Origin: Anagrus nilaparvatae
Lineage: Eukaryota > Arthropoda > Insecta > Hymenoptera > Mymaridae
DNA: 64,000 bases
Direction of reading: 5' to 3'
NCBI GenBank assembly: GCA_022575985.1
Contig: JAKSXM010000007.1
Location: 25,360,501-25,424,500 of the forward strand
The position numbers and the translations under genes were made by a program. Shown here piece after piece: positions 10,413-21,840 of the stretch (its first letter is position 1; each line of letters opens with the position of its first letter). Under the pieces are notes generated by a model, which ran no database searches, was not told where the DNA came from, and was given only the letters and a program-made list of their open reading frames with translations.

Positions 10413-13370
10413 CTATATAGTATCTAATTTATAGTTATATTGCTTTATTGTTTTTTTAAAGCGTGAGTAAGATGGCAAGTCCCGCAGACAGGGGGGAATT
10501 TTGTTCCAGAACTTTGTATATTTGATTTGGAATGAGTAGAGTCCCCAGTCGGTGGTAACAATTGCGGGGTCCAGGTCTATTCGTGGGCCGCGGGTGGGTT
10601 TGTCTGACTTATAAGGTGTGAATAGAGGTAAGAGGAACGGGGGCTCCTTGATTCTTATCAGTCTATGCATAACTAAGGATGCAAAGTAGTCAGCACGTGA
10701 CAAGTTAGTCATCTATTCCAGTTTTCTCTTGTACGGGGAAATGTGTTCAAGCCTGCTTATTCCAAATATGTACCGAATACAGGAATTGGAAAGCCTTTGC
10801 AGCTGAGTGATAATTCGTTAGAGATGTTAGAGTAAATTACGTTACAATAATCTAAATGGGGGACAACAAGTGATTCCACTAGTCTTTTACCGAGTCTTTT
10901 ACGTAGTAGTTGTGTGGTACAAGGTCTGATGGTTTTGAGGCAATATAAGACTCTGTTCACTTTTTTGGTTATTTGGAGCACACGAGGTTTCCATGATAGT
11001 GTGCTGTCTAGTATGACGCCAAGGCTAGTCACCTAATCGATAAATGGATAATTATCTCCATGGGAACTGACCTCAATACTGGGTATATTTAAATTTGTAA
11101 ACTATTTGATAGTATGTGAAGAACCAAAAACTATAGCTTGAGTCTTTTTCATATTTAACGATAAACGATTAGTTTCCGCCCATTTGGAAACTATTTTAGC
11201 GGATTGTGAAAGACTTGAAATGCTCTCAGTAATTTTATTAGCAAGTACTTGTACATAAATCTGTAGGTCGTCAGCATATAATAGTCTAAAAATGCGGGTG
11301 TCTAGCAAGTGGTCTTTAAGATCATTCATGTATAAACAAAAAAGTAGAGGCCAAATGACGGAACCTTGAGGCACTCCAATATTTATGTCAATGTAAGACG
11401 ATGTTGCTGTTTTAGTTGATACACATGAGGATCTGCCACTAAGATATGACCAGAACCAGTTTAACGAAGATTTTGAAAAACCAACATTCTTTAGCTTTTT
11501 AAGTAATAACGATGGAGAACCATTGTCGAAGGCCTTTGAGAAGTCGAACTGGAGTAACAAAGTGGCCAGCTTATTTTCTTTACCCATTTGTATGTCATCT
11601 ACAAGTTTGATTAAGGCTGTTTGGGTAGAGTGGTGTTTACGAAAACCCATTTAAAGAGGATCTAATATCTTTGATTTATTTAAAAAGCTGACAACTTGAT
11701 CATGGGCAAGCTTCTCAAGGACCTTCGATAAAAAGCACAATAGTGCTATGGGCCTGAAGTCAGTTGTTGATGATGGTACTGGTACTTTTTTGAGTGCTAA
11801 GATTTTAGATTTTTTCCATGATGATGGAAAGATTCCTTTTTATAATGAGGCATTGAACAGTTTAGTGAGATGGGTGGCAATAGTTGGTAATGCTTTCACT
11901 ACTATGCTTGGAGGAATGCCATCATCTCCTTTTGCTTGTGAATTAAAATGTGAGACAAGTAGTATAACGTCATTTTTAGATACTCTTTTAAAAGCGAAAC
12001 CATCAGGTGGAGCATTGTTGAAAACATTTATCAAGTCAATTGGGTCCTCATCAGGGGATATCAATATATTGATATTTTTAGTATTATCATATTATATTTT
12101 TAGTATTATCATATTATATTTTTAGTATTATCATATCAAGATATTGATCTTGGAGAAGAACGAGTTCAACTCTTCAGGTAGAAAACCATGAAGAGCATCA
12201 CTGGCTTTAGGAATCAGCCCCAGGGTTTTCAATTCTTTCCAAAAGTTTCCTTTTTTGTCTAAAGTATTTCATATGCGATTATGCATATATGCATGACGAG
12301 CTGCCTCAGATTTTTCTTCATACGAGTTAGATAAAGCCAGGAATTCGTTAAGAAGACTACGAGACCCTATCCTGGTGTAACGTCTGCTGGTCGCGTCTCG
12401 TTTTAATTTAAGTAGTCTCAATTCAGAATTTATCCAAGGAAACTCTTCTTTGCGTACCTTTAATTTCTTTTCAGGGGCTAGTTTATCCATAACACTATGT
12501 ATGTTGTTCGTCAATGTAGAGAGCCCGCACTCAATATTAAAATCATCCTCAGATGTTAAAAATGATGACCAGTTAAGCTTACTTAAACGTGAGTTAAGGT
12601 CATGGGCTGTGATTTTATAAAATGCCTTGTTGACCGTAATAACATCAGGAGGAGATGGATAAAATACGTCCATGGTTACAGATATAATTTCATGCCTACT
12701 AGGGAAATTTGGTCGTACAACATACGGTTGTAGCTTTTAGCAGTGTAACAATTGTCAATAAAAATAGTGTCTATCCAGGTATCATTTTCGTCAATATTAT
12801 GATGTGAAGGACCTGTATCAATTAGTTTGAGTGAAAGATCATTCATTAAGTCAGTAACAAAACGGGTGTCTGAGTCATTTTGTTAAACCATATTGGCATT
12901 CCAGTCCCCAATAACAACTTTATGGCTGAAGTCAGAACAGTGAGAGTGGAGCAGTTGAACGAAATCATTATCAGACCTGATTGGTACATCAGGTGGACGA
13001 TAAACAAGGACACCAAGTGTTGGAGTGGAGTTGCCTTCCCAAACAGAGCAGAAAAGATATTCAAACTTAAAAGGCTTACCGATTTACTGAGTTTTTGAAG
13101 AGCAGAGTATTTTTTCCTTCAGATTCTCTTTGATGTAAATTAGAATACCACCACCACGAGTGTTTCGGTCTTACCTTATTACACTGTAACCTGGTACACT
13201 TTTAGTACTATCATTAATTTCAGGACCAAATCTAGTCTCAGCAATGCCAAATATATGATAGGAGTTGTTATTAGAGAGATATTGACTGAATTCCCAGAGA
13301 TGTTTTTATAATGAGGTTGCGTTTAGGAAACCTACTTTCAAATCAGTTAATTTTGATGTAGTTACAGATC
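10413..13370 (-). pseudogene. LINE ORF2: endonuclease-reverse transcriptase, disrupted
   Basis: The APE endonuclease shows LKVGFLNATSL, FGIAETRF, TRGGGILIYI, VYRPP (12991-13005), a GDWNAN box (12892-12909) and IDTIFID. The linker keeps FPWINSELRLLKLKRD. The RT begins AKGDDGIPPSIV, continues with DFRPIALL and GFRKHHSTQTAL, and has QFDFSKAFD (first catalytic Asp), IGVPQGS and LLYADDLQIY (catalytic Asp pair; residues 125-128 of the frame ending at 11650). SLGVILDSTLSW and the C-terminal FWNKIPPCLRDLP follow. Lesions include a stop at 11651-11653 directly before MGFRK, two stops between 11030 and 11095, frameshifts near 10790, 12100 and 13080, and a stop after GDWNANMV. Motif order and spacing are otherwise normal for the Jockey/CR1 group. 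Confidence 0.93.
12081..12136. repeat. 22-bp tandem expansion inside the LINE
   Basis: The unit GTATTATCATATTATATTTT plus TA starts at 12081, 12103 and 12125, giving two full copies and a partial third. It lies where the RT N-terminus should join the linker, so it arose inside the element after insertion and breaks the frame. Confidence 0.85.
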
Positions 13371-13437
13371 CGGCAGTTAGTTGTCAATTTTTATGGTTCG
13401 TAATTTCATGAATGGAACTTGGACCAGAAGTATTATG

Positions 13438-13630
13438 TTAAGCAGTATTATTAAAACCCAGTGTTTGGATTATGGTGTGTAAGATAGAAACGGACCTGAC
13501 TACATGTGACCTCGTTCTATCCTCCCATCTTACCAGGAACCTGCCAGCACCCTGGCCAGCACAGGGCCAGACAACTTTAAAACCCAAGTTCTTTGCAACC
13601 TCTTTGATCATTATGTACCGAACTTGGTCT
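13438..13630 (-). pseudogene. LINE ORF1 C-terminal fragment
   Basis: One open minus-strand frame reads VAKNLGFKVVWPCAG, then GRFLVRWEDRTRSHVVRSV, and stops at 13438-13440. The pattern of an amphipathic stretch, aromatic Val-Trp-Pro, then a basic beta-rich segment ending in a V-x-R-S-V motif resembles the baculovirus-FP-like C-terminal domain often found in ORF1 of insect Jockey/CR1 LINEs. It lies just upstream of the endonuclease frame. The rest of ORF1 is missing because the copy is 5'-truncated. Confidence 0.6.
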
Positions 13631-13789
13631 AAGGAAGAAAGAACATCATTGACAAAAATTTTTCTGTCAGGCTATGTACTAGCAACCACCAGGTTCACAG
13701 ATGTTAAATCAATATTTTTTGTATTTAAGTAGTTCATTGATTTTTTGGCAGTATAATAAGATAATAACTCAAAATTACCTTTTCCTTGA

Positions 13790-14165
13790 TATTGTCATTC
13801 CAAACTCCTATAGGAAAAATTAGGTGCTACATCAAAAAACAAAAAAGAATTACTACAATAAAAAATAACATTTTTGGCGGAAAAAATAATGAGGCACAAA
13901 TTTTCACAATTTTTAAATTGAGGAATAAATAATAATGAATTTGTAAAAACTAGGACGCCCATGAAAAAAAATTAGCTATTACGTCCAAAAAGAAAAAAAT
14001 TTAGTTTTTTTTTATTTTCTAATATGCTAAAAATTTGTAGAAAAATTTTCAAAAAATTAATTATTATCAAAGAATTAAAAACGATATTTCTAGTTATTAG
14101 TACTATGATAGAAAAAAATGAGGTATTATATCCAAATTAAAAAAAAAAGTAGCTTGAGATTTTTT
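13790..14165 (-). repeat. Eroded satellite-like repeat (minus orientation)
   Basis: Read on the minus strand, it repeats the same phrase set as 37190-38150: TTTTTGGACGTAATAGCTAA, a TAGTACTAATA block and ATCGTTTTTAATT. At least two monomers are visible, strongly diverged. It sits just beyond the 5' end of the LINE. Confidence 0.6.
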
Positions 14166-14592
14166 CTCAACAAAATTTAACGAAAAAATTCAAAATAGAA
14201 AAATGATTAAATATTACAATATAACAAGGTTATAAGTGTTATCGATGATATAGTATGAATGTGCTTAAATAATTATCATTCTGTAGAAAATTGAATGAAC
14301 AAACAATAAAGGGTACTTAATTTTTTTCAAGCAATGCAGTATTCACTAATTATCTTTTATGTTCAAAACTTTTGATAACTCTTAACACTTACTTTTGATT
14401 TTTACAGATTCAATTTTAAGGACTCAAATAAATTGCATTTGATTATTTAATATTTTCTATGCCTTTAACCCAAATATGTATGCCTTTTTCACACTGTAAA
14501 AGGATTTAAAAAAAAAATGAAAATTAATTTAAATTCGGTATTCTTTGGAAAACAAGCATAAAGTTTAGTATACAAATTATAGTAAATATTAA

Positions 14593-15317
14593 GGCCCCCT
14601 TTTCAAAAATTAAAATTCGTAATGCACTTTTTTTTTATTTCATTTTCTTGCTTAAAAACTATTCAAGAGTGTATAAAAAAATTTTCAAGCAAAAAAAAAT
14701 ATATGTTTTTGAGATATTTTGATTTTTAAGGGACGAATTCATATGAAAACATAAGCATTTAAAAACTTTAAACGCGTTTATCTCAAAACTACTTTTTTAA
14801 ATCGGTTCCAGTTCTAACTCAAAAACTTTTTCAGCTATTGACCTAAATCTAGGTGCGTTTTATTTGTAATTGTAGTACCAAGTGCTGGAACTAGAAGATC
14901 AGAAAAAAGTGGATTAGAAAATTTTTTATTGACCACATTAGGTGTTTTTTTTTACTTAAAAATCTCCATTTTTCGTTTTTGGCGCACCAAATGGTCAATT
15001 TTTGGAATTTTTGCAAACTTTTAGTTCCAGCACTTGAGAAGTGTATAGGGAATAAAATGCTCTTTTATTTTTTTGTTTCGGATGCCCACAATAGGCGCTA
15101 GGTGTGGAACCGTTTTGTACTTTTTTTTTCAGCCTCTACTTTGACGCCCTCTATAAAATGTAAAATATTTGGAAAACAAAAATAGTAATTTTTTTTGTAT
15201 TCTTTGATAGTTTTGTAACAATTTAAAAAAAAATTTGATGTTCTTGTATAATAAAATAACTAAAAAAGAAGATGTTTAAAATTCATCAAAATTACACAAA
15301 ATAATGAAAAGGGGACC
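14593..15317. mobile_element. TTAA-flanked nonautonomous element A (piggyBac-like)
   Basis: TTAA (14589-14592) precedes GGCCCCCTTTTCA, and the right end TGAAAAGGGGACC is followed by TTAA (15318-15321). The 13-bp termini differ at one base. Duplicated TTAA targets are the hallmark of piggyBac-type transposons. Inside, CAAGTGCTGGAACT (14879) and AGTTCCAGCACTTG (15019) form a second inverted pair. No transposase-like frame is present over 725 bp, so the element depended on a source in trans. Confidence 0.7.
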
Positions 15318-15321
15318 TTAA

Positions 15322-16610
15322 GGAACAATATTGTTTAATTAAGAACCTGAAATTTTTAAATAAGCAATTTCTTTATGAAACTCACGCAACAGAAAGTTCT
15401 ATTGAAAAAAATGACGAACACTGAAGTTACGTTCAAGCCCCAGTGCACACATCAGATAGTAAATATTTTCTTGTCTATAAAATTTATTGATTTGCAAAAA
15501 ATCCGAGAAAAAATCATAGCAATTTGTATCAGGTATGTAAGTGTAATAATTTTTTTTAATATTGAAAATGGAATTGATATCGATGAGAGAATTATAGTCT
15601 TAAAACAAGCATTCAGTACGTATATCGAAATCTAGTTTTAAGAAGTATAATTATTATAGCTCTCTTGGTGTACTCAAAGGGCTTTTTGCACTTCTGATGC
15701 GGAACTAAGATTCTCGAGACGTTGTATTTTATAAAATCTCTTTCTAAGACTTAAAATATTTCAATAAAAAATTTCATATTTTAGTCTTCATTCATTTTCT
15801 TTACTGTCATATCAGCCAAGAACACAGTTCAGAGGTTCAAATAAGATTTTTTCTAAACCAACAATAGAATTTTATAATCATTCTTCGAAATTCGTAAAGC
15901 AAATTTTTTACTTTAAAAAAAATGTTAACAAAAGAGCTAAGGAAAGAAATTATTTTTATAATTTATTCAATAGGATAATAAAATTTTATTTTAAAATTAT
16001 AAAATAGTTTAACACAAAAATTTAAAAAAAACAATTTGCATATTAAAATAATAGAATTTATTGGTTTTACATTAAACTATAAAAACAAAATTCATTTTTT
16101 TTAGTAAAATAATTATTTTTATTATAATTAGATATAATAAAGGAAATTTCTAGTAACGATAAAGTTTTTTAAACATGCAAAATTTGACAGTATAAAAGTA
16201 AAAAGTACATAAAATAAATTTAATACTAATAAAAAAAAAATAATAAAATTATGTTAATGAAACATATAAATCATACTTTAAAAAAATTTGCTTTATGACA
16301 TAAATTTTTATCGTATTAATAAAAAAGTCAAAAAGCAACAATTGTACAAAATATCTTCTTTCATATAGAATGATATAGAATTCTATCATTATTTATACAA
16401 AACTACGCGTGTAAATGATCAAATTCTGAAGTACTTTTCAATTCTGCAATGCTCATAAGCATATAATATTTGTAATATTCGTATAAAAACATGCTTGTTG
16501 AGAAGTTAAGTATGGGTATATTCCATAGATAGAAATTATTTATAAGTTTAATTCCAATATTTATTGGTGTTTGTGTTTTATTGTCAGCATTCAAAAGTCC
16601 TTTAGAAATT
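15322..16610. other. AT-rich noncoding DNA
   Basis: No supported gene. An 86-codon plus-strand frame (15375-15635) lacks any recognised motif and its codon use follows base composition. Confidence 0.5.
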
Positions 16611-16617
16611 GAAGCTG

Positions 16618-16768
16618 TCCCACGTAAAAGGATTAAGCTTAATTTGGGTAAGCTTATTGAAGTAAGCTTACTGGAGTAAGCTTACTGGATTAAGCTTACT
16701 GAAGTAAGCTAAAATTAAGCTTTTTTAGGTTAGTCCGTAAGCTTAATTTACGTGAGGTTACACGTGTA
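16618..16768. mobile_element. TAAGCTTA-rich MITE, copy 1
   Basis: The ends are CCCACGTAAAAGGATTAAGC and, inverted, CCTCACGTAAATTAAGC. The interior holds several spaced copies of the palindrome TAAGCTTA separated by CTGGA/CTGAA-type linkers, then TTTTTTAGGTTAGTCCGTAAGC. The latter phrase recurs in the element at 47233-47384. No coding capacity. Confidence 0.65.
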
Positions 16769-17265
16769 AATGATAAATTTTTTATCAGTAATGAATAAAA
16801 AACATTCTTAGACGCGGTAAAGAATATTTACTCATCCTCCATCATGTAAATATAATTATTTTGAAAACGAGTAATATTCTTTACCATATATGTCAAGCTT
16901 CATTTTATTATAAAATAAGTTGCATACAAAATTTAAATTTATAATGCGATGATAAAATATTAAGGTACTCGTACTATGAACAGTAAAAAATTTTCGTTCA
17001 TAAAAATTAAAATATTTAATAAATAATCTTATTAATAGTAACAGTTTTGTTTTTAATGATAAATGTAACTTCTCACTAATATATTAAAACAAAAATTTTG
17101 TCCCAATTAGCATATTATTTTGTGAAATTAAAAGATATTCATGACTTGTATTTTACACTAGTACATGAACAACCGAATTTTAAATGGAAAAACCGTGTAT
17201 AAGAAAATACTCCAGTACTTGAACGACTTAAAAATTTCAATTCTTCGCTTCTATGTTGATTTTAA

Positions 17266-17780
17266 GGTGGCTCACGGAGTTTATGAAAAACGAATAATAT
17301 GAAGTAAAATTTACTGGAGATGAAGATAATTAAAAAACAAATCCATTGATCCCAAAAAATACTCAGGTTCCCGATCAATTAAGAAAGAAATAAGTAACTG
17401 AAAATTTTTAAGGTTAACACCGCGTTCTTATGGGAGTTGATTGAAGTTTTACTTCGTACTAATTCAATAACGAATCTTTTTAGATAAAATTGTACACACG
17501 TGTTATTTAACAAAAATATAAACTTTTCCAAGAAAAAAATACAATAGTTGCCTATCAAATTATAAACACATAATTTTAGTCGCGGGCCCCATTCAATAAA
17601 ATGTTTTGTATTTTAAATTTTGTTTACACCACACTCATTATATAAGAAAATGCATTATTATTAATAATAACTTCTAAATATTATCACGTATCTATAAAAC
17701 AAATAATAAAATTTAATCAATTAGTTATACCCCCCTCTGATGTCACCCTAAAATATACGGACTTAATACCGTGCACCACC
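17266..17780. mobile_element. TTAA-flanked nonautonomous element B (piggyBac-like)
   Basis: TTAA (17262-17265) precedes GGTGGCTCACGG, and CCGTGCACCACC is followed by TTAA (17781-17784). The 12-bp ends differ at two positions. Subterminal GAAGTAAAATTTACT and GAAGTTTTACTTC add partial inverted symmetry. 515 bp, with no transposase frame. Confidence 0.65.
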
Positions 17781-17784
17781 TTAA

Positions 17785-18720
17785 AGATAATAGATTGAAT
17801 TTTCTTTTAAATTATGCAGCGATCCTTCAGCTTCAATATTTATCCATTTTTTAAATTCAAAATTAACAAATAATATGAAAAAAATCAAATCCTAAAAATC
17901 GTTCAGGTATGGGTGATCGTTCGTGTACTGGTGGGAGTACCTTACTTGTTGAAAATTTCTACAAATTGTTTAATAATATAAAGCCTTGGTATTTTTATTT
18001 ATATTATTAATTTTAATAACAAACTGTTTTTAGTAGTTATTAAAAGAATGGTAGAAAAATCAATAACATAACCTCTTTTTTTCTGTATAATATTGTAATT
18101 AAATAGATTTAAAAATAAAATAAATCCCCTTAGGGGTTTGTAACATTGCAAGTAATTTAAATTTATAAATACATAAAGTTTAATAATAACGAAAAAATAT
18201 TACGTTAAAACTATTATATTTTAAAAATAAAATAAAAGAATTTTAATCTTTTTTCTTGTCTTAGTAAATAAAAAAAAAGGTATCGATTATTCAAGGATCA
18301 TCATTACGCAGACATTGCGTGTTTTAGCCAGTTTTATCTATCAAAATGTAAATTTTATGAGGTAACACTATACATTTATGCATATGTTTAGGTGATATAC
18401 AGTAGAACTTCTGAATTATGATTATAACAAAACATTTAATTACTCAAAATTTGAAACTAAAAAATAAAAGCATAAAATAATGACAATTTTTTTATATTGT
18501 TGGAACTTATGTTTGTTTTTAAGCGAAAGAACTAAAATTTTATTAACTGTGGACCAAAATCACTTTCAATTTTATAACAACTATTTAATAAGTGTTAAAA
18601 TCAGCTACGGATTGTGCAACGTAAAAATAAGAGTTAAATTTATTACTATTTTCAAAAATTGGACCTTTTCTAATGTATATATTTTATTTTTAATAAAAAT
18701 GTTTGAAAACATTTTATAAT
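17785..18720. other. AT-rich noncoding DNA
   Basis: Nothing identifiable. The 79-codon plus-strand frame at 18480-18719 is rich in Phe, Ile, Leu, Asn and Lys as expected from AT-rich DNA, and has no domain signature. Confidence 0.5.
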
Positions 18721-18727
18721 AAAAGAA

Positions 18728-18797
18728 CCATTCGTAGTCCAGCTAATAGAGCACTTGGCTCCTAATTGAAAATAAGGGTTCAATTCTATGCCAAAGC
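18728..18797 (+). pseudogene. tRNA-like relic or tRNA-derived SINE head
   Basis: GTAGTCCAGCTAATAGAGC resembles a box A/D-arm and GGGTTCAATTC, about 35 nt later, resembles box B/T-loop. An anticodon-arm-sized segment lies between, and a long T-run follows near 18805. Stems are badly mismatched, so it is not a functional tRNA. Confidence 0.4.
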
Positions 18798-18799
18798 TG

Positions 18800-20490
18800 A
18801 AAATTTTTTTTTAGAAAAATTTAATATAGTTAAAAATTTAGTACTACGAAGATGAAAAAATAATCCGTATAGGAGAGTTAAAATATTCTTTTGGCCTCGA
18901 AAAAAGTTTATTGATTTAAAAAATTTTTTATAACCTCAGATGTTCCTTGCATGGGTTTTTCTTAAATATTCATATTAACTATTTTAAGTCATATTTTCTT
19001 CCAATTCGTGGTAGAAAGTAACCACGAATTCATGTTCATTATTCAGTAATTCTTATTCCAGACAAAGCTGTTTTAACCGGCGGATAAATATCTCTAATAA
19101 CCGTCTCTTATGGAAAAAGCACTTTCTTAAATAGCAATATATACAATGAACAAATTTAAAAAAAAAAAACTAAAAAAATATGATGCAGTAAAAAAAAATG
19201 ATAATCCTGTCAAATATATCGGTATATTTAATGCGAAATGATTAGAAGGTGAAAAATATTTCTATATTCTATAAAAAAATTTGAATAATTATTTCTGATT
19301 CCCTTATCAATTTATAGTAATTTATTTTTTAATATTTAAAAAAATTTATGAATTGATTAAGAATTGAAAATTTTAAAATCACTCATAGTGTACTAAAAAC
19401 CTTTTTTCAATACAGTCAAAATTAAATTATGCAATTTCGTGTATTAACGTACGAATATATCGTTTTAAGCGAAAAAAAGTATAAATTTTAAGTTTAAAGT
19501 AAAAAAAATGTATAATAAATATTTATAAAAGAAAAATGTATAAATAAAAATGCAGTACTTTTAATATACAAATAAGTTTCGAGAGCATGCGCTGTTCAAC
19601 AAAACATATAGAGTAGCATTTTAAACGAGGGTAAGACAAGTAGAAAAGGTACGAGTTTAGTCAGACATTATTAATATATCATCATGCTAAAAATTTATCT
19701 CAAAAATTAAAATATTCAACACGTTGCAATATTATTCAAAGAGATTGTATAATTAAAAATTCATAATTAATAAAAATATATATAGATATAAATTTGACAT
19801 AAATATTTTATTGAATTTCTATTAAAATGCAATAAAATTATAAATTTATATATGAAACCACAAGAGAGAAAGAAAATTTTAATAATAATAGAAAGTCAAT
19901 TTATGTTCTCTGCAATTATGATCACGCATATATGAGCAATCCTGTGAGCAATTTAAATGACCGTTGCATGTTAACACTTGTATATATTTATTAATCTTTC
20001 ATTTTGATGCACATTTTTTTTTTTTTTGTCCTATTATCATTTTAAATATACTGACAGTGCATAAATTATTTAATCAATAATTTAACAATTTTTAGTTAAA
20101 CCTCAGATATCACTTTATTTTTAAATTATTATTTTATTGAGAAAATTCATTTTAACCCTAGAATACAGAATCTACCAAAAAAAAATATTAGACATTAAAT
20201 TAATTACCAAAATAAATCTTATGCAAAATTAATTATTTTGTTAATTAATTTAAAATATTTTAAAATCAAAATTTGTAGGTTCCGGGTAGACTCAGAATAT
20301 ACACCCTGTCTATCTGGAGGTATCTTTAAATCATTGTCATATGTATTTATTTTGTAAATATATTTTGTATTGTGTCTTTAGGAAAACTTTGCATCCCAGT
20401 CTATTTGATATGTTACTGGCGAATTTCTAGTTATCTTTTAGATTCAAATAGTAAAAACATAAGAATTTGGGCCAAAAATAGGGCATTTAT
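18800..20490. other. AT-rich noncoding DNA with one small hairpin
   Basis: No gene is seen. AATTCGTGGT (19003-19012) and ACCACGAATT (19021-19030) form a perfect 10-bp stem with an 8-nt loop and no clear context. Confidence 0.5.
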
Positions 20491-20494
20491 TCTA

Positions 20495-20722
20495 CACGGA
20501 GAAAAATAATTGTTAAACATAACCAAGATTGCTGGTTATGTTTACATCATAAAGTTTTGTTATTTTCTGTTCAAATATTTTGTAAATATAACCATGGTTA
20601 TAATTAGAATTACAATATTCTAACTTCACATTTGTAAAATTTTCAAAATTTTTTTGTTCTTAAAACTAACCCCGTTTTACTAAAATTAACCTTGCAAAAT
20701 ATAAAAAATATTTTTCTTTGTG
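20495..20722. mobile_element. TA-flanked MITE with CACGGAGAAAAATA end
   Basis: TA at 20493-20494 precedes CACGGAGAAAAATAATTGTT, and the right end (reverse complement CACAAAGAAAAATATTTTTT) is followed by TA at 20723-20724. An inner pair, AAACATAACCA and TGGTTATGTTTA, forms a subterminal hairpin. TA duplication suggests a Tc1/mariner-type transposase in trans. Confidence 0.65.
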
Positions 20723-21133
20723 TATAGTTAATAATAATTTAAAAAACTAATACTTTTAAGTTTTAATTTTTAAGTTTTTCTGTTTTAATATCCTTGAAAT
20801 CTTTAATCTTTATGTAAAATTGTTTCTTTGATTGTATGCCAAGAAAATTTTTTTTTACTGTGGTCAAACTAGATTTCTTGAATTACACGTTTTTTAAGAA
20901 ATTATTTTTATGCAACAATGAGTGTCTGGTTTTTGATAAAGGGCCAATTTAAATTGAAAGATAATTTTATTGAAACCCTATATTTTTTATTATATCTCAT
21001 TTATTTAAGTGTCTTTTTCAAAACCAATCTATTACTTCAACTACGATTGTGAATTTTATTTAATTAAAAAAGAAATTTATTCTATATATCTTCAAACCAC
21101 CTCATTAATAATCCTGTTTTTTAAAATTAAAAA

Positions 21134-21460
21134 AAGAAAACTGCCAAATTATTGACACTACGATTTCTCAAGCAATGTATCATACCTATAAAAAACAAGG
21201 TAACAGCAAATGTTTTAAAACTAGAGCTCCCGTGCAAAATATTAAGCATTCTGTCAAAAAAATAATGGAGTTTTTTTATTTTTTGACGATACAAAAAATA
21301 CAATATATTGAGAAATAATGAATTTCTTAAAACTTAAGCTTGGGAAAAAATTAGGTATTGCTTCCAAAATAAAAATGAAAAATCTTGTTTTTTTATTTTT
21401 TGATATCCAAAATTTTGGAAAAAAATTTCAAAAAAATCATGTATCAAATCCGAGAAATCA
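21134..21460 (-). repeat. Dispersed copy of the eroded satellite family
   Basis: The block CCAAATTATTGACACTACGA matches the LINE flank at 10.06 kb. It runs on into minus-strand versions of the phrases at 37-38 kb, including AAAAAATTAGGTATTGCTTC and ATCAAATCCGAGAAATC. At least two diverged monomers. Confidence 0.55.
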
Positions 21461-21802
21461 TATAAAAAAGATGTTATGTAAATGTTCTACTTGCTGAACT
21501 TTATAAAACTTGTAAATATTATACTCTAATGACATTTGTCTGTGGTACTTTGCTAAATTATAAAAAAGATAAATGTCATTATTGACTGTGTAGTGTGGTC
21601 TGAGGCATCATTAGTCTTACAAATCATTGAGGTCTATGGATTCCATGCTAGTCTGGTGGATTAAATGAAACTCAAGATCAGTCAAGTTAGCATTTAAATT
21701 AAATAATTGTTACTGTATTAATAATCTTTGCTAAAACTTATATTTTTATATTCTTTTTATATTCTAGTCAAATTAATACGCTACGTCGGTATAAGTCAGT
21801 TC

Positions 21803-21807
<5 letters not shown>

Positions 21808-21838
<31 letters not shown>
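21808..21838. repeat. Poly(A) tract of about 31 bases
   Basis: This is one of the longest homopolymers in the window. No processed-pseudogene sequence is recognisable immediately upstream. Confidence 0.9.

Positions 21839-21839
<1 letters not shown>

Positions 21840-21840
<1 letters not shown>

Larger units (their letters stand above)
10144..13749 (-). mobile_element. 5'-truncated Jockey/CR1-group LINE retrotransposon
   Basis: About 3.6 kb on the minus strand, in order: the tail of ORF1 (13438-13630), an APE endonuclease (about 12770-13370), a linker (12269-12673), reverse transcriptase (about 11102-12064) and a C-terminal region (10413-11032). It ends in AATAAAGATTATTATT, a short repeated tail typical of CR1/L2/Jockey-type elements. 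AGTATAATAA occurs at 10134-10143 and again at 13750-13759, a probable target site duplication that fixes the insertion boundaries, although the 3' copy merges with the tail repeat. The element carries point stops, frameshifts and an internal minisatellite expansion, so it is dead. Confidence 0.92.

Noticed and set aside
11748..12125. 125-codon plus-strand frame
   Set aside because: It is antisense to the reverse transcriptase; the minus strand gives GDDGIP and DFRPIALL motifs.
13472..13732. 86-codon plus-strand frame
   Set aside because: It is antisense to the LINE ORF1 tail and has no motif of its own.
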